A stretch of DNA of 64,000 nt from Iodidimonas nitroreducens (GCA_000710935.1 BAYV01000015.1:62001-126000), one strand, 5' to 3'. Positions 8,042-17,749 are shown, counted from the stretch's first letter. Program-made: numbers and translations. Notes: generated by a model from the letters alone, not told the origin.

Positions 8042-11000
8042 TGTGCTGCCTCCACTTTTCCTGTTGCGGGCTGATCCAGCCAATCGACCTTGTGCATTTT
8101 CCGCACGATCACATATTCATCGCGGTTGCTGCCCACGGTGCCATAATAGTTGAAGCCATAGGAAAGCTGCGCATAGCCGCCGATCATATGCGTGGGTTTC
8201 AAGGTGGTGCGCGTAACGGAATTATGGATGCCGCCCCGATGGCCGGTCTTTTCCGATCCGGGCGTATTCACGATCTTTTCCTGCGCATGATACATGAACA
8301 GCGTGCCCGGCTTGATCCGCTGGCTCACCACGACCCGAGCGGTCAGCGCCCCATTGATATTATAGGCTTCGACCCAATCATTATCGACCAACCCAGCCTT
8401 TGCGGCATCTGTTTCAGACATCCAGACCACCGGCCCGCCCCGGTTCAGGGTCAGCATCAACAGATTATCGGTATAGGTTGAGTGGATGCCCCATTTCTGG
8501 TGGGGCGTGATGAAATTCAACACCACATGCGGGCTGCCCTCGGCCGCATCATTATTCACGGCTGCGGTGATGGTTTTCAGGTCCACCGGCGGGCGATAGC
8601 TCACAAAACCCTCGCCAAAAGCCCGCATCCACAGATGATCCTGATAAAGCTGTTGCCGGCCCGTAAGGGTGCGCCATGGGATCAGTTCATGGACATTGGT
8701 ATAGCCTGCATTATAGCAGACCTCTTCGCTCTCAATCCCCGACCATGTGGGCGAGGAGATGATCTTGCGCGGTTGGGCCGCGATATCGCGAAAGCGGATT
8801 TTGGTATGATGGGCACCTTCCGCCAGATGAGCGTGCTGTCGCCCCGTCGGCTTTTCCAGTTCCTCCCAAGCCTTGACCGCAACATGGCCGTTAGTTTCAG
8901 GGGCCAGCATCAGGATCATCTCGCAAGCATCAATGGCTGTTTCAAGCTTGGCCTGACCCTTGGATACCCCCTCATCCAGCACCACGCCATTCAGATCACG
9001 CAGTTGCTGAACTTCTGTCCTGGTATCCCAGTTGATGCCCTTGCCGCCATTGCCAAGGGTTTCCAGCAGCGGCCCTATGGATGTGAACTTCTTGTATAGA
9101 TTTGGATAATCCCGCTCTACCGCCACATAATTTGGTGCGGTTTTGCCAAGGATCAGCTCGCATTCCCCCTTTTTCCAATCCTTCACATGGGCCTGGGCCA
9201 ATTCGCCCGGCGTATCATGCAGCAGGGGAAGCTGGACGATATCGGTTTCCACCCCCAGCACCTCGGGGGCGACTTCCGAGAATTTTTTGGCAATGGCCTT
9301 GAATATCTCCCAGTCGGACTTGCTTTCATAGGCCGGGTCCACCGCTGCCTGAAGCGGGTGGATGAACGGATGCATGTCCGAGGTGTTCATGTCGTCCTTT
9401 TCATACCAACTGGCTGTCGGCAGCACGATGTCGGAATAGACCGCTGTCGTGCTCATCCGAAAATCGATACAAACCAGAAGATCGAGCTTTCCTTTTGGCG
9501 CCTCGTCATGCCAAACGGCCTCTTTGGGCTTGACGCCGCCTTCCTCGCCCAGATCCTTGCCCATCACACCATGATCGGTGCCCAGAAGGTGCTTGAGGAA
9601 ATACTCGTGCCCCTTGCCGGATGACCCCAGCAGATTCGAGCGCCAGATGAACAGATTACGCGGCCAGTTTTCCGGCGCATCCGGGTCTTCGCAGGACATC
9701 TCGAGACCGCCGGATTTCAGCTGTTCGGCAACATAATCCCTGATCTGCCTGCCAGCCTTTTTCGCCGCCTTCGATACCTCCAGCGGATTGGTTTTGAGCT
9801 GCGGTGCAGAAGGCAACCATCCCATCCGTTCAGCACGAATATTATAATCGATCAGGCTGATATCCCAATCGCCCTCGGGCGCGGTGGGTGATAAAATCTC
9901 ACCCGCGCGCAAGGTTTCATAGCGCCATTGATCCGTATGGGCATACCAGGCGCTCGTCGAATTCATGTGCCGGGGCGGTCGATTCCAATCCAGCGCAAAG
10001 GCCAATGGCTGCCAGCCGGTTTGCGGGCGCAGTTTTTCCTGCCCCACATAATGCGACCAGCCGCCGCCTTCCTGACCGATACAACCGCACATCACCAGCA
10101 TGTTGATGATGCCGCGATAGTTCATATCCATATGATACCAATGGTTCAGGCCAGCCCCTAAAATGACCATGGATTTGCCATGGGTCTTTTCTGCGTTCGA
10201 GGCGAATTCCCGGGCGACGGCGATGATTTTTTCGCGCTCAACGCCGGTGATTTTTTCGGCCCAGGCGGGGGTGTAGGGGCTGTCGTCGTTGAAATCCTGC
10301 GATACCCAATCGCCGCCAAGGCCCCGATCCAAACCATAATTTGCGCAAAACAGATCGAACACAGTGGCAACCAGTGCCTCCTGCCCATCGGCCAGCGTAA
10401 CGCGGCGGGCCGGGATATTGCGCGTCAGAATGTCGGGGTGATCGCATTTCACGAAATCGCCCGTTGCCGCCCCGCCAAAATAGGGGAAATCAACCCCCAC
10501 GATCTCGTCATGATCTCCATCAAGGATGTGGCTCAGGCGAAGCTGTGCCGCGCCCCCCTTGGCGCGTTGTTCAAGGTTCCACTTGCCCTCTTCACCCCAG
10601 CGGAAGCCGATGGACCCATTCGGCACAACGATCCGGCCCGAGGTCTCATCATAGGCCACCGTCTTCCAATCGGGATTATTGGTCTCGCCCAGATGATCCG
10701 CAAAATCATCGGCCCGCAGCATCCGGCCCGGCACCAGATGCCCATCCTTTTCATCAAGCCGCACCAACATCGGCATGTCGGTATATTTGCGGGCATAATC
10801 CTCGAAATACTCGGCCTGCCGATCCAGATGATATTCGCGCAGGATCACATGGCCCATGGCCATCGCCAGTGCGGCATCGGTCCCCGCCTGCGGGTTCAGC
10901 CAGATATCGCCGAACTTGGCGGCTTCGGAATAATCGGGGCTGACAACCGCGGATTTGGTGCCGCGATAGCGCACCTCGGTATAGAAATGCGCATCGGGCG

Positions 11001-11784
11001 TCCGCGTCTGCGGGACATTCGAGCCCCACAGCATCAGGAAGCCCGCATTGTACCAATCTGCACTTTCGGGCACATCGGTCTGTTCCCCCCAGGTTTGGGG
11101 CGAAGCGGGCGGAAGATCGCAATACCAATCATAAAACGACATGCAGGTGCCGCCCAAAAGGCTGAGATAGCGCGTGCCTGCCGCATAGCTGACCATCGAC
11201 ATGGCCGGTATCGGTGAAAAACCGAATACACGATCAGGGCCATAAGTTTTGGCTGTATAGGCATTGGCCGCGGCGACGATCTCGGTCGCCTCGTCCCAGG
11301 TCGCCCGCACAAAACCGCCCTTGCCACGGGTTTTGGTGTAAGAGGCGCGCAGGATCGGATCATTTTGGATCGCCGCCCATGCCGCCACCGGGGTCATGGT
11401 TTCCCGCATTTTACGCCAGGCGCGCATCAAACGGCCCCGGATCAGGGGATTTTTCACCCGATTAGCGCTGTAAAGATACCAGCTATAGCTGGCCCCGCGC
11501 GCGCAACCGCGTGGTTCATGATTGGGCAGGCCCGCGCGGGTGCGTGGATAATCGGTCTGCTGGGTTTCCCAGGTGACGATCCCGGATTTCACATAGATTT
11601 TCCACGAACACGAACCGGTGCAGTTCACCCCATGGGTGGAGCGAACGATCTTGTCATGCCGCCAGCGGTTTCTGTAGCTATCTTCCCAATCACGATTTTC
11701 TCGCGTGGTTTGGCCCCAACCGTCCGAGAATTGTTCCAGTTCCTTTTTCTGGAAAAAATTCAATTTATCGAGCAGATGGCTCAT
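8038..11784 (-). CDS. narG: Respiratory nitrate reductase alpha subunit, catalytic
   Basis: NarG reduces nitrate to nitrite at a Mo-bis-MGD centre on the cytoplasmic side of the membrane. Its 1248 residues match the usual 1240-1250. His51, Cys55, Cys59 and Cys94 line up with the His/3-Cys FS0 cluster of E. coli NarG. The Mo-ligand Asp lies in WYCDLPPASPQTWGEQTDVP. The ATG at 11784 has an AAAGGA site. Narrow spacing to narK (64 bases) and overlap with narH place it in the narKGHJI operon. I see no truncation or frameshift. Confidence 0.98.
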   Translation of the reverse strand: MSHLLDKLNFFQKKELEQFSDGWGQTTRENRDWEDSYRNRWRHDKIVRSTHGVNCTGSCSWKIYVKSGIVTWETQQTDYPRTRAGLPNHEPRGCARGASYSWYLYSANRVKNPLIRGRLMRAWRKMRETMTPVAAWAAIQNDPILRASYTKTRGKGGFVRATWDEATEIVAAANAYTAKTYGPDRVFGFSPIPAMSMVSYAAGTRYLSLLGGTCMSFYDWYCDLPPASPQTWGEQTDVPESADWYNAGFLMLWGSNVPQTRTPDAHFYTEVRYRGTKSAVVSPDYSEAAKFGDIWLNPQAGTDAALAMAMGHVILREYHLDRQAEYFEDYARKYTDMPMLVRLDEKDGHLVPGRMLRADDFADHLGETNNPDWKTVAYDETSGRIVVPNGSIGFRWGEEGKWNLEQRAKGGAAQLRLSHILDGDHDEIVGVDFPYFGGAATGDFVKCDHPDILTRNIPARRVTLADGQEALVATVFDLFCANYGLDRGLGGDWVSQDFNDDSPYTPAWAEKITGVEREKIIAVAREFASNAEKTHGKSMVILGAGLNHWYHMDMNYRGIINMLVMCGCIGQEGGGWSHYVGQEKLRPQTGWQPLAFALDWNRPPRHMNSTSAWYAHTDQWRYETLRAGEILSPTAPEGDWDISLIDYNIRAERMGWLPSAPQLKTNPLEVSKAAKKAGRQIRDYVAEQLKSGGLEMSCEDPDAPENWPRNLFIWRSNLLGSSGKGHEYFLKHLLGTDHGVMGKDLGEEGGVKPKEAVWHDEAPKGKLDLLVCIDFRMSTTAVYSDIVLPTASWYEKDDMNTSDMHPFIHPLQAAVDPAYESKSDWEIFKAIAKKFSEVAPEVLGVETDIVQLPLLHDTPGELAQAHVKDWKKGECELILGKTAPNYVAVERDYPNLYKKFTSIGPLLETLGNGGKGINWDTRTEVQQLRDLNGVVLDEGVSKGQAKLETAIDACEMILMLAPETNGHVAVKAWEELEKPTGRQHAHLAEGAHHTKIRFRDIAAQPRKIISSPTWSGIESEEVCYNAGYTNVHELIPWRTLTGRQQLYQDHLWMRAFGEGFVSYRPPVDLKTITAAVNNDAAEGSPHVVLNFITPHQKWGIHSTYTDNLLMLTLNRGGPVVWMSETDAAKAGLVDNDWVEAYNINGALTARVVVSQRIKPGTLFMYHAQEKIVNTPGSEKTGHRGGIHNSVTRTTLKPTHMIGGYAQLSYGFNYYGTVGSNRDEYVIVRKMHKVDWLDQPATGKVEAAQ

Positions 11785-11848
11785 CGTGCTGTCCTTTCAA
11801 TTAGCAGATTTCAGGCGACGAAGGATGCCACCCGGAAATTTGGCAGGT

Positions 11849-14572
11849 TCATTGCGCGGGCTGGGCGGCATTGCTGCCGGCGTCATCTCGTTTTTCAATG
11901 TCGTAAAGCAGGCCGCCGGGGCGGGTATAAACAGCCCAAGTGATCCCCACGCAGATCACGTAAAAAATCAGAAAGCCCCAAAGCGCCCCCACAGCCGAGC
12001 CGGTCATCGCGATGGATGTGCCATAGGCCTTGGGGATGAAAAAGGCGCCATAGGCCGCAATGGCTGAGGTAAAGGCGGTGATTGCCCCCGATTCCATGGC
12101 GATTTGCCGCTGGCGATCATCCGCCGAAAGATGGGGCATCAGCCGTGGTATTTCGCGCCCCATGATCACAGGGATCATCTGAAAGGTGGAGGCATTGCCA
12201 ACCCCGGTCAGAAAGAACAGCGCCATAAAGCAGGCGAAAAAGCCGATGAATGATCCCGCGCCAAGGAAATAAATCACGCCAGCGGTCGCAAGGATCATGG
12301 CGACAAAGGTCCATAGCGTGACCCGCCCACCGCCAAAGCGATCACTGATCCAGCCGGTTCCGGCACGCGACAAAGCCCCCACAAGCGGCCCGAGGAAAAC
12401 ATAATTCAGGGCATTGATTTCAGGAAAAGCCAGGCGCGTTAGCAAGGGAAAGCCCGCCGAATAACCGATGAAGCTGCCAAATGTGCCCGTATAAAGGATG
12501 CACATCAGCCAATTATGCTTACGCCCGAAAATCACCGCCTGTTCGGCGAAGCTGGCGCGCGCATCGGCAATATCATTCATGCCCCACCAGGCAGCAATCG
12601 TCGCCGCCAGAATGAAAGGCACCCAGACAAAGCCCGCATTCTGCATCCAGAGCTTGCCGCCATCCGACATGATCTGCGGTTCCCCGCCGATCACCCCGAA
12701 CACCCCCGCCGTGATGATAAGCGGCACCACAAATTGCATGGCCGATACGCCCAGATTGCCCAGCCCGGCATTCAGCGCCAAAGCATTGCCTTTTTCAGCT
12801 TTAGGAAAGAAATAGCCGATATTAGCCATCGACGAGGCAAAATTCCCCCCGCCAAAACCGCATAAAAGGGCAAGAACGAGGAAGATCAGATAAGGCGTTT
12901 CGGGGTTCTGCACCGCATATCCGATGCCCATGGCGGGCAGCAGCAAAGATGCGGTTGAAAGCGTTGTCCACAGCCGCCCACCAAAAATCGGCACCATGAA
13001 GCTGTAGAAAATGCGCAGCGTCGCGCCCGACAATCCCGGGAGGGCGGCAAGCCAGAATAGCTGCCCCGGCGTAAAATCGAACCCGATAGCAGGCAGGCGG
13101 GCAACCACAACCGACCAGACCATCCAGACCGAAAAAGCCAAAAGCAGTGCCGGAATCGATATCCATAAATTCCGGCGCGCAATAGCCCGCCCCTTTTCCG
13201 CCCAGAATTGAGGCTTTTCGGGCTGCCAATCATCCAGCACCTTGGGCATCACCGTTTGGCCCGGAATATGGATATCCTGCATCTCTGGCAGGCTCGGCAG
13301 GCGATCAAGCGCTTCGCCATGGGCGGCGCGCTCCATAGCCCGGATCGACAGATGCATCCAGCCCAAGGCAATGGCAACCAGCACGAACAACAGGGCAAAG
13401 CAGGATGTGTATATCCCCGTAAGATCAAGCAGCGCGCCAAATATGATCGGCAAAACGAACCCACCAAGACCGCCGATCATGCCGACAAGACCGCCAACCG
13501 CCCCAACATGACGGGGGTAATAAACCGGGATATGCTTGAAAATCGCCGCTTTCCCGAGGCTCATGAAAAAACCGAGGGCAAAGAGCGTAACAATGAACGG
13601 CCACAGGTCCATCTGCGTGGAGAAGGCAATCGGGCCATCCTTGCCCTTGATGATATATTCGGTTGGCGGGTAGGAGAGCATGAACAAAAAGAGGAGGCTG
13701 AAACCGAAGGTCCAGTACATCACGGATCGCGCGCCAAATTTATCCGACAAATGCCCGCCATAAGCGCGGAATAAAGACGCGGCCAGGCTGAAAGAAGCGG
13801 CGGCCATGCCGGCAAAGCGCACATCAAGGCCATAAACATCGATCAGATAATGCGGCATCCACAGCGCCAGAGCCACAAAGGCGCCAAAGACGAAAAAATA
13901 ATAAAAGGAAAAGCGCCAGACCTGAAGGTTTCTTAAAGGCGCCAGTTGCTCTGCCAGCGAGGGCGCCTTTGCCCCTGTTCTGCGCCGCTCGACCAGTTCG
14001 GGATCATCCTTGGCCAGCAGGAAAAACAACACGCCAATGATGAACAGCCCCGCCGCCCACACATAAGCCACCCCGTGCCAGCCATAAGCAACCATCACAA
14101 AAGGGGCTACGAATTTCGTGACCGCCGCGCCAACATTGCCCGCCCCGAAAATGCCAAGCGCCGTGCCTTGTCGCCCCGCCTCATACCAGCGGCTGACATA
14201 GGCCACCCCAATGATGAAAGAGCCACCCGCAAGCCCAACGCCCAAGGCCGCAATCAGATACATGATATAGCTATCCGCCAGCGTCAGCGCCCAGGTGGCC
14301 AAGGCTGTGAGGATCATCTGCCCGGAAAAAACAAGCCGGCCGCCGTATTTTTCCGTCCAGACACCAAGAAAGATGCGGGTGATGGAACCGGTCAAAATCG
14401 GTGTGGCAACCAATAAGCCAAATTGTGTATCGTTCAACCCAAGCTCGGATTTAATGGCCACACCAATAATCGAAAAAATCGTCCACACTGCAAAACAAGC
14501 CGTGAAGGCGATTGTGCTCAAACTCAAAGCGCGTGTTTGATCGGCCTGCGAGGCCATAATTTCGGTCGGCAT
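11849..14572 (-). CDS. narK: Fused NarK1-NarK2 nitrate/nitrite transporter
   Basis: A 907-residue major-facilitator protein made of two complete NarK-type units. Residues about 10-430 resemble NarK1 (ELGLNDTQFGLLVATPIL, TGSITRIFLGVWTEKYGG), and about 480-890 resemble NarK2 (FTPGQLFWLAALPGLSGATL with a conserved Arg, GGGNFASSMANIGYFFP). Hydrophobicity fits about 24 membrane spans. In Paracoccus a similar fusion works, NarK1 as proton-nitrate symporter and NarK2 as nitrate/nitrite exchanger; the same division here is inferred. The ATG at 14572 has GGGGAG upstream. It heads the nar operon, with an FNR-type box about 90 bases upstream. Confidence 0.95.
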   Translation of the reverse strand: MPTEIMASQADQTRALSLSTIAFTACFAVWTIFSIIGVAIKSELGLNDTQFGLLVATPILTGSITRIFLGVWTEKYGGRLVFSGQMILTALATWALTLADSYIMYLIAALGVGLAGGSFIIGVAYVSRWYEAGRQGTALGIFGAGNVGAAVTKFVAPFVMVAYGWHGVAYVWAAGLFIIGVLFFLLAKDDPELVERRRTGAKAPSLAEQLAPLRNLQVWRFSFYYFFVFGAFVALALWMPHYLIDVYGLDVRFAGMAAASFSLAASLFRAYGGHLSDKFGARSVMYWTFGFSLLFLFMLSYPPTEYIIKGKDGPIAFSTQMDLWPFIVTLFALGFFMSLGKAAIFKHIPVYYPRHVGAVGGLVGMIGGLGGFVLPIIFGALLDLTGIYTSCFALLFVLVAIALGWMHLSIRAMERAAHGEALDRLPSLPEMQDIHIPGQTVMPKVLDDWQPEKPQFWAEKGRAIARRNLWISIPALLLAFSVWMVWSVVVARLPAIGFDFTPGQLFWLAALPGLSGATLRIFYSFMVPIFGGRLWTTLSTASLLLPAMGIGYAVQNPETPYLIFLVLALLCGFGGGNFASSMANIGYFFPKAEKGNALALNAGLGNLGVSAMQFVVPLIITAGVFGVIGGEPQIMSDGGKLWMQNAGFVWVPFILAATIAAWWGMNDIADARASFAEQAVIFGRKHNWLMCILYTGTFGSFIGYSAGFPLLTRLAFPEINALNYVFLGPLVGALSRAGTGWISDRFGGGRVTLWTFVAMILATAGVIYFLGAGSFIGFFACFMALFFLTGVGNASTFQMIPVIMGREIPRLMPHLSADDRQRQIAMESGAITAFTSAIAAYGAFFIPKAYGTSIAMTGSAVGALWGFLIFYVICVGITWAVYTRPGGLLYDIEKRDDAGSNAAQPAQ

Positions 14573-14657
14573 AGGAGACTCCCCGGCGAAAATAATGCGT
14601 CTTCACCCCCCGAAAAGGGATCAGAGGCTACTTTCAAGCCAGGGCTGCCAGGATGAT

Positions 14658-14671
14658 TTGATTTAGATCAT
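14658..14671. promoter_or_regulatory. FNR/NarR-type box upstream of narK
   Basis: The site reads TTGAT-TTAG-ATCAT, one mismatch from the palindromic FNR consensus TTGAT-N4-ATCAA. Its centre is about 92 bases before the narK ATG, which fits an activator at about -41 with a leader near 50 bases. The transcription start is not known from sequence. Confidence 0.65.
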
Positions 14672-14770
14672 GAAACGCAAAAACAATAATGAAATAAATG
14701 AGTTACTGAAAATTATCATCTATAGTGCAAGGGTGTATCAAGGTTAAAATCATGCGGATCAATCATAATA

Positions 14771-14784
14771 TTGACATATATCAA
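14771..14784. promoter_or_regulatory. FNR/NarR-type box upstream of narR
   Basis: The site reads TTGAC-ATAT-ATCAA, one mismatch from the FNR consensus. It is centred about 53 bases before the regulator's ATG and about 205 bases before narK. It could mediate autoregulation, or act as a second site for narK. A partial TTGAT half-site follows at 14793-14797. Confidence 0.6.
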
Positions 14785-14830
14785 TCCATTTCTTGATATA
14801 TGCCATCTGTGATCATATGAAGGGAATGAA

Positions 14831-15529
14831 ATGCCCGATTCGGAATATCGCGATATCAGACAACTCAATATCTTCTCGCAGATGACGGATGAACATTTCA
14901 CATCCTTGATGCGGGGTGCCTATATCCAAAATTTTCCTGCCCAGATCGAATTGATCACCGAAGGTGAGCCCAGCGATTTTCTGCACATCATTCTTTCCGG
15001 TTCGGTCGATCTGTTTTCCTGCTGGAATGGCCGCGATAGCAGCCTCGCCGTGGTGCGCCCTATCTCGACCTTTATTCTGGCCGCAACCATCCGGGATGCC
15101 CCCTATCTGATGTCGGCCCGAACATTGGAGAAAAGCCGTATCGTGCTGCTTCCCAGCCAGGATGTTCGCGCAATCTTTGAACTTGATAGCGATTTCGCCC
15201 GCGCCATCGTCACCGAACTGGCACAATGTTATCGCGCGGTCATCAAAACACAAAAAGACCTCAAGCTCAGAACCTCATTGGAAAGGCTGGCGAATTATTT
15301 ATTGCGGATGCAAAAGCGCAGCGGCGGCGGAGCAACTTTCGAGCTGGATTTTGAAAAGCGGCTTCTGGCCTCAGTTCTGGGCATGACACCGGAAAATCTC
15401 AGCCGCGCCTTCAAGGGCCTTCAACCCTATGGCGTGACGGTGAATGGAACGCTGATCAGCATTCACAATCAAGCCGATATCGAGCGGTTCGCCAAACCCA
15501 ATCCCCTGATCGACGACTTATCAAGCTAA
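14831..15529 (+). CDS. narR: NarR-like CRP/FNR-family regulator without the FNR cysteine cluster
   Basis: A 232-residue regulator: a cNMP-type beta-barrel sensor (residues about 10-125; GEPSDFLHIILSGSVDLF), a dimerisation helix, and a winged helix-turn-helix (KRLLASVLGMTPENLSRAF) whose recognition helix has the E-SR pattern that reads TTGAT half-sites. The only cysteines are in LFSCWNG and LAQCYR, so the N-terminal 4Fe-4S ligands of true FNR are missing. That is the pattern of Paracoccus NarR, which activates narK-type operons in response to nitrate or nitrite. Divergence from narK supports the name; a Dnr/NnrR-type role is the alternative. The ATG has AAGGGA upstream. Confidence 0.82.
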   Translation: MPDSEYRDIRQLNIFSQMTDEHFTSLMRGAYIQNFPAQIELITEGEPSDFLHIILSGSVDLFSCWNGRDSSLAVVRPISTFILAATIRDAPYLMSARTLEKSRIVLLPSQDVRAIFELDSDFARAIVTELAQCYRAVIKTQKDLKLRTSLERLANYLLRMQKRSGGGATFELDFEKRLLASVLGMTPENLSRAFKGLQPYGVTVNGTLISIHNQADIERFAKPNPLIDDLSS

Positions 15530-15620
15530 AAACGGACAGGCAACCACGCGATAAGCCCCGCTTGGCCTTCCTCGGGCCGTGGCCGCCAAAACATGGATCG
15601 ACGATATCAAAGCATAGCCT

Positions 15621-16814
15621 TTAGGGAAGACGGCGGAGCAAGAGAGCCCCATAAATCAGGGCGAAACCGCCAAAAGCCCCGATCCAGAAAAGACCGGCCA
15701 ACCCATGCAGCCATTCAGATTGCGCGGGCCATAATCCGGCCATAACCCGCGCTATCACCGACAGGATCAGGGCCAGATAAATCGCGACCGTACCCGGCCC
15801 CGCCTTCAGCATCTGGCCGCTATGGCCCAAAGTGGCCCGCGTCATCACAGCCAGCGTCATCAAGCCGATCGCCCCCGCCATCCACAGATGCTGCGCCCCC
15901 GCCATGCCAAGGAACCCGGGGGCAAGGATCTCGCTTGCAAGGGCCAAAGCCCCCAAAGGCACAAAGATATAGCCCGCATGCAGCACTGTCACCAGCGGCT
16001 CGGCCATCGTCCGATGCCCGGCCCAGCGGGCTAACCGTATAAGATGAAGCGCGCCGATCAGCACCAGCAACCCACCGGTCGCGATGGCAGCAGGCCATAG
16101 GGTCCAAAAAACCAGCGCCACCAGCAAGGCCAGCAAAGCCAGTTTATCGAACCCTTGCATCGGTGAGGCCGGCAAGGTCTTGTCTTGCCTTTTCACCAGC
16201 CAGTTACGGGTAAAAGACGGTACGACCCGACCACCGATCACGGCAATCATCATGATCGCCGCAGCCAGCCCCAGCCGCATCCCATAGCCCTGCGCGGCAT
16301 AATCACCTTGGGCGGCTTCCCAATGAAACAGGGCATTACCCAAGGTAAAGATCACCAGCATGATCAGCACGATCAGATTACGCCAATTCCTGCCCGCCAC
16401 GATCTCGCGCAGGATGACCAGCGCCAAAAGCACCGGAAAGGCCAGATCAATCCCAGCCACCAGCCCGGCTGACAATACGCCCGAAACCAAAAGGGCCGCA
16501 CGACCGGCCAGCCAGACCAACACCAGAAATCCCAGATGCCAGCCAACAATCGGCAATCGCCCGGTCCAATTCGGAACCGCCGTCAGCAAAAACCCCGCAA
16601 TCACAGCGCCCAGATAACCAAAAAGAAACGCATGGGCGTGCCAGCTCACCGGATCGAAAGCACTGGGCAGCATAAGATGCCCCGACAGCATCAAAATCCA
16701 CAGCACCATCGCAACCACCGCCCAGATGGCCGCCCCGAAAAAGAATGGGCGAAAGCCAAAGGTCAGGATCGCCGGACCGCTCCAGGCGCGCATTTGTTCA
16801 CTGGTCGAGGTCAT
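15621..16814 (-). CDS. nnrS: NnrS family haem/copper membrane protein
   Basis: A 397-residue protein with about 12 hydrophobic segments. The N-terminal FGFRPFFFGAAIWAV and following WHAHAFLFGYLGAVIAGFLLTA, then GRVVPSFTRNW, are NnrS signatures. NnrS proteins are integral membrane proteins found with denitrification and NO-stress genes and limit damage from nitric oxide; the mechanism is not settled. Its place convergent to narR and near narK fits a role in handling reactive nitrogen by-products. The ATG at 16814 has GGAG eight bases upstream. No clear FNR box was found before it. Confidence 0.92.
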   Translation of the reverse strand: MTSTSEQMRAWSGPAILTFGFRPFFFGAAIWAVVAMVLWILMLSGHLMLPSAFDPVSWHAHAFLFGYLGAVIAGFLLTAVPNWTGRLPIVGWHLGFLVLVWLAGRAALLVSGVLSAGLVAGIDLAFPVLLALVILREIVAGRNWRNLIVLIMLVIFTLGNALFHWEAAQGDYAAQGYGMRLGLAAAIMMIAVIGGRVVPSFTRNWLVKRQDKTLPASPMQGFDKLALLALLVALVFWTLWPAAIATGGLLVLIGALHLIRLARWAGHRTMAEPLVTVLHAGYIFVPLGALALASEILAPGFLGMAGAQHLWMAGAIGLMTLAVMTRATLGHSGQMLKAGPGTVAIYLALILSVIARVMAGLWPAQSEWLHGLAGLFWIGAFGGFALIYGALLLRRLP

Positions 16815-16905
16815 TTGCTCATCTCCGCCTTTGCATCAAACCTGAAGCCCATCAGATAAGGCATATCACTGCCCATTCAAAAAGGCTCGCCCTATAAGGC
16901 CCATT

Positions 16906-17673
16906 CTATAAAGCTTTGGGTTCGACCATGATGCGGAATTGATAGGGGGCGCTTTTGGGTCCGGCAATCACGCTGTTTGCCCCCATGTGCAAAATGGCAG
17001 TGGCTTCCTGACCAAAGCGCGATAAAGGCTGATCATTGACGATGGTGCCCAGATAGCTGCCCAGATCACGAATGATCAGATAGCCATCGCGTTTTTCCAA
17101 TCCGAAATGTTCGGGCGAAAGAGCATAATCCTTCAACGCCCCGAGCAAAAGATGCTGATCCGATGTGTTGCCCCCATCGCTTTGGCCGGTGCGCAGCCCC
17201 ACGACGAAGGGCAGCTTTTCAATGATCACCCCATCTTCGCCCATCTGCTTGATCATGGCTTCATGCGCAGGCAAAAGCCGGATCATCCCGATCTGTATTA
17301 AAAGGGCTTTATCGCGGGATTTTCCGCCCCCCGAAAGCAGGCGTTCATCCACCTTTTCCAGCCGTTCGCTCAGCATCCGCAGCATCGGCAGGCCCAAAGG
17401 ATTTTGATCGCTGAACAATTTCAGAAATTGCGGCTTGGTCACCTCGAGCAGGCTGCATGGGGTGAGCGCCTTCATGCTGGTGCTGTGCGCTTTATTGCGG
17501 ATGACCCCGCTTTCGCCAAATATCTCACCCCGCCCCAGAACCGCCAACCGCACCGCCCGCCCGGCGGCTTGGCGCGAAACCTCGATGGCGCCCTCTTCGA
17601 TCAGATAAACCGCTTCGGCTTCATCGCCTTCGGCATAAACCAGATCGCCGGGCTTTAACTTCAGCGTTTGCAT
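16906..17673 (-). CDS. Cyclic-nucleotide-binding plus FHA domain protein
   Basis: 255 residues with two domains. Residues about 5-120 form a cNMP-binding beta barrel (YAEGDEAEAVYLIEEGAIEV, GRGEIFGESGVI). Residues about 150-250 look like a forkhead-associated domain (SPEHFGLEKRDGYLIIRDLG, then SYLGTIVND), which usually binds phosphothreonine. No DNA-binding helix-turn-helix is present, so it is not a CRP-type transcription factor. It may link a nucleotide second messenger or another small ligand to a phosphoprotein partner; that is inference. The gene diverges from nadC across 76 bases with a small palindrome. The ATG has AAGGGG upstream. Confidence 0.78.
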   Translation of the reverse strand: MQTLKLKPGDLVYAEGDEAEAVYLIEEGAIEVSRQAAGRAVRLAVLGRGEIFGESGVIRNKAHSTSMKALTPCSLLEVTKPQFLKLFSDQNPLGLPMLRMLSERLEKVDERLLSGGGKSRDKALLIQIGMIRLLPAHEAMIKQMGEDGVIIEKLPFVVGLRTGQSDGGNTSDQHLLLGALKDYALSPEHFGLEKRDGYLIIRDLGSYLGTIVNDQPLSRFGQEATAILHMGANSVIAGPKSAPYQFRIMVEPKAL

Positions 17674-17703
17674 GACCCATCCCCTTCAGGCAGGCTTCAA
17701 ATT

Positions 17704-17716
17704 CTGCATCATGCAG
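17704..17716. repeat. Perfect 6-base inverted repeat between divergent promoters
   Basis: CTGCAT-C-ATGCAG lies in the 76-base space between the CNB-FHA gene and nadC. It is a candidate operator because of its place, but it is short enough to arise by chance. Confidence 0.35.
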
Positions 17717-17749
17717 TGTAAAGAGCCGGTAAAGTTCAAGGAAAAAAAC

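Larger units (their letters stand above)
14573..14830. other. Divergent narK / narR control region
   Basis: A 258-base AT-rich intergenic stretch lies between the two divergent start codons, in contrast to the GC-rich coding DNA around it. It contains two FNR-like sites (listed separately), runs of A/T suited to promoters on both strands, and the ribosome site AAGGGA for the regulator. I found no small open frame or tRNA in it. Confidence 0.8.

Noticed and set aside
17672-17749. Longer nadC start at 17672
   Set aside because: The extra 26 residues have no family match, and the ATG at 17750 has a good ribosome site.
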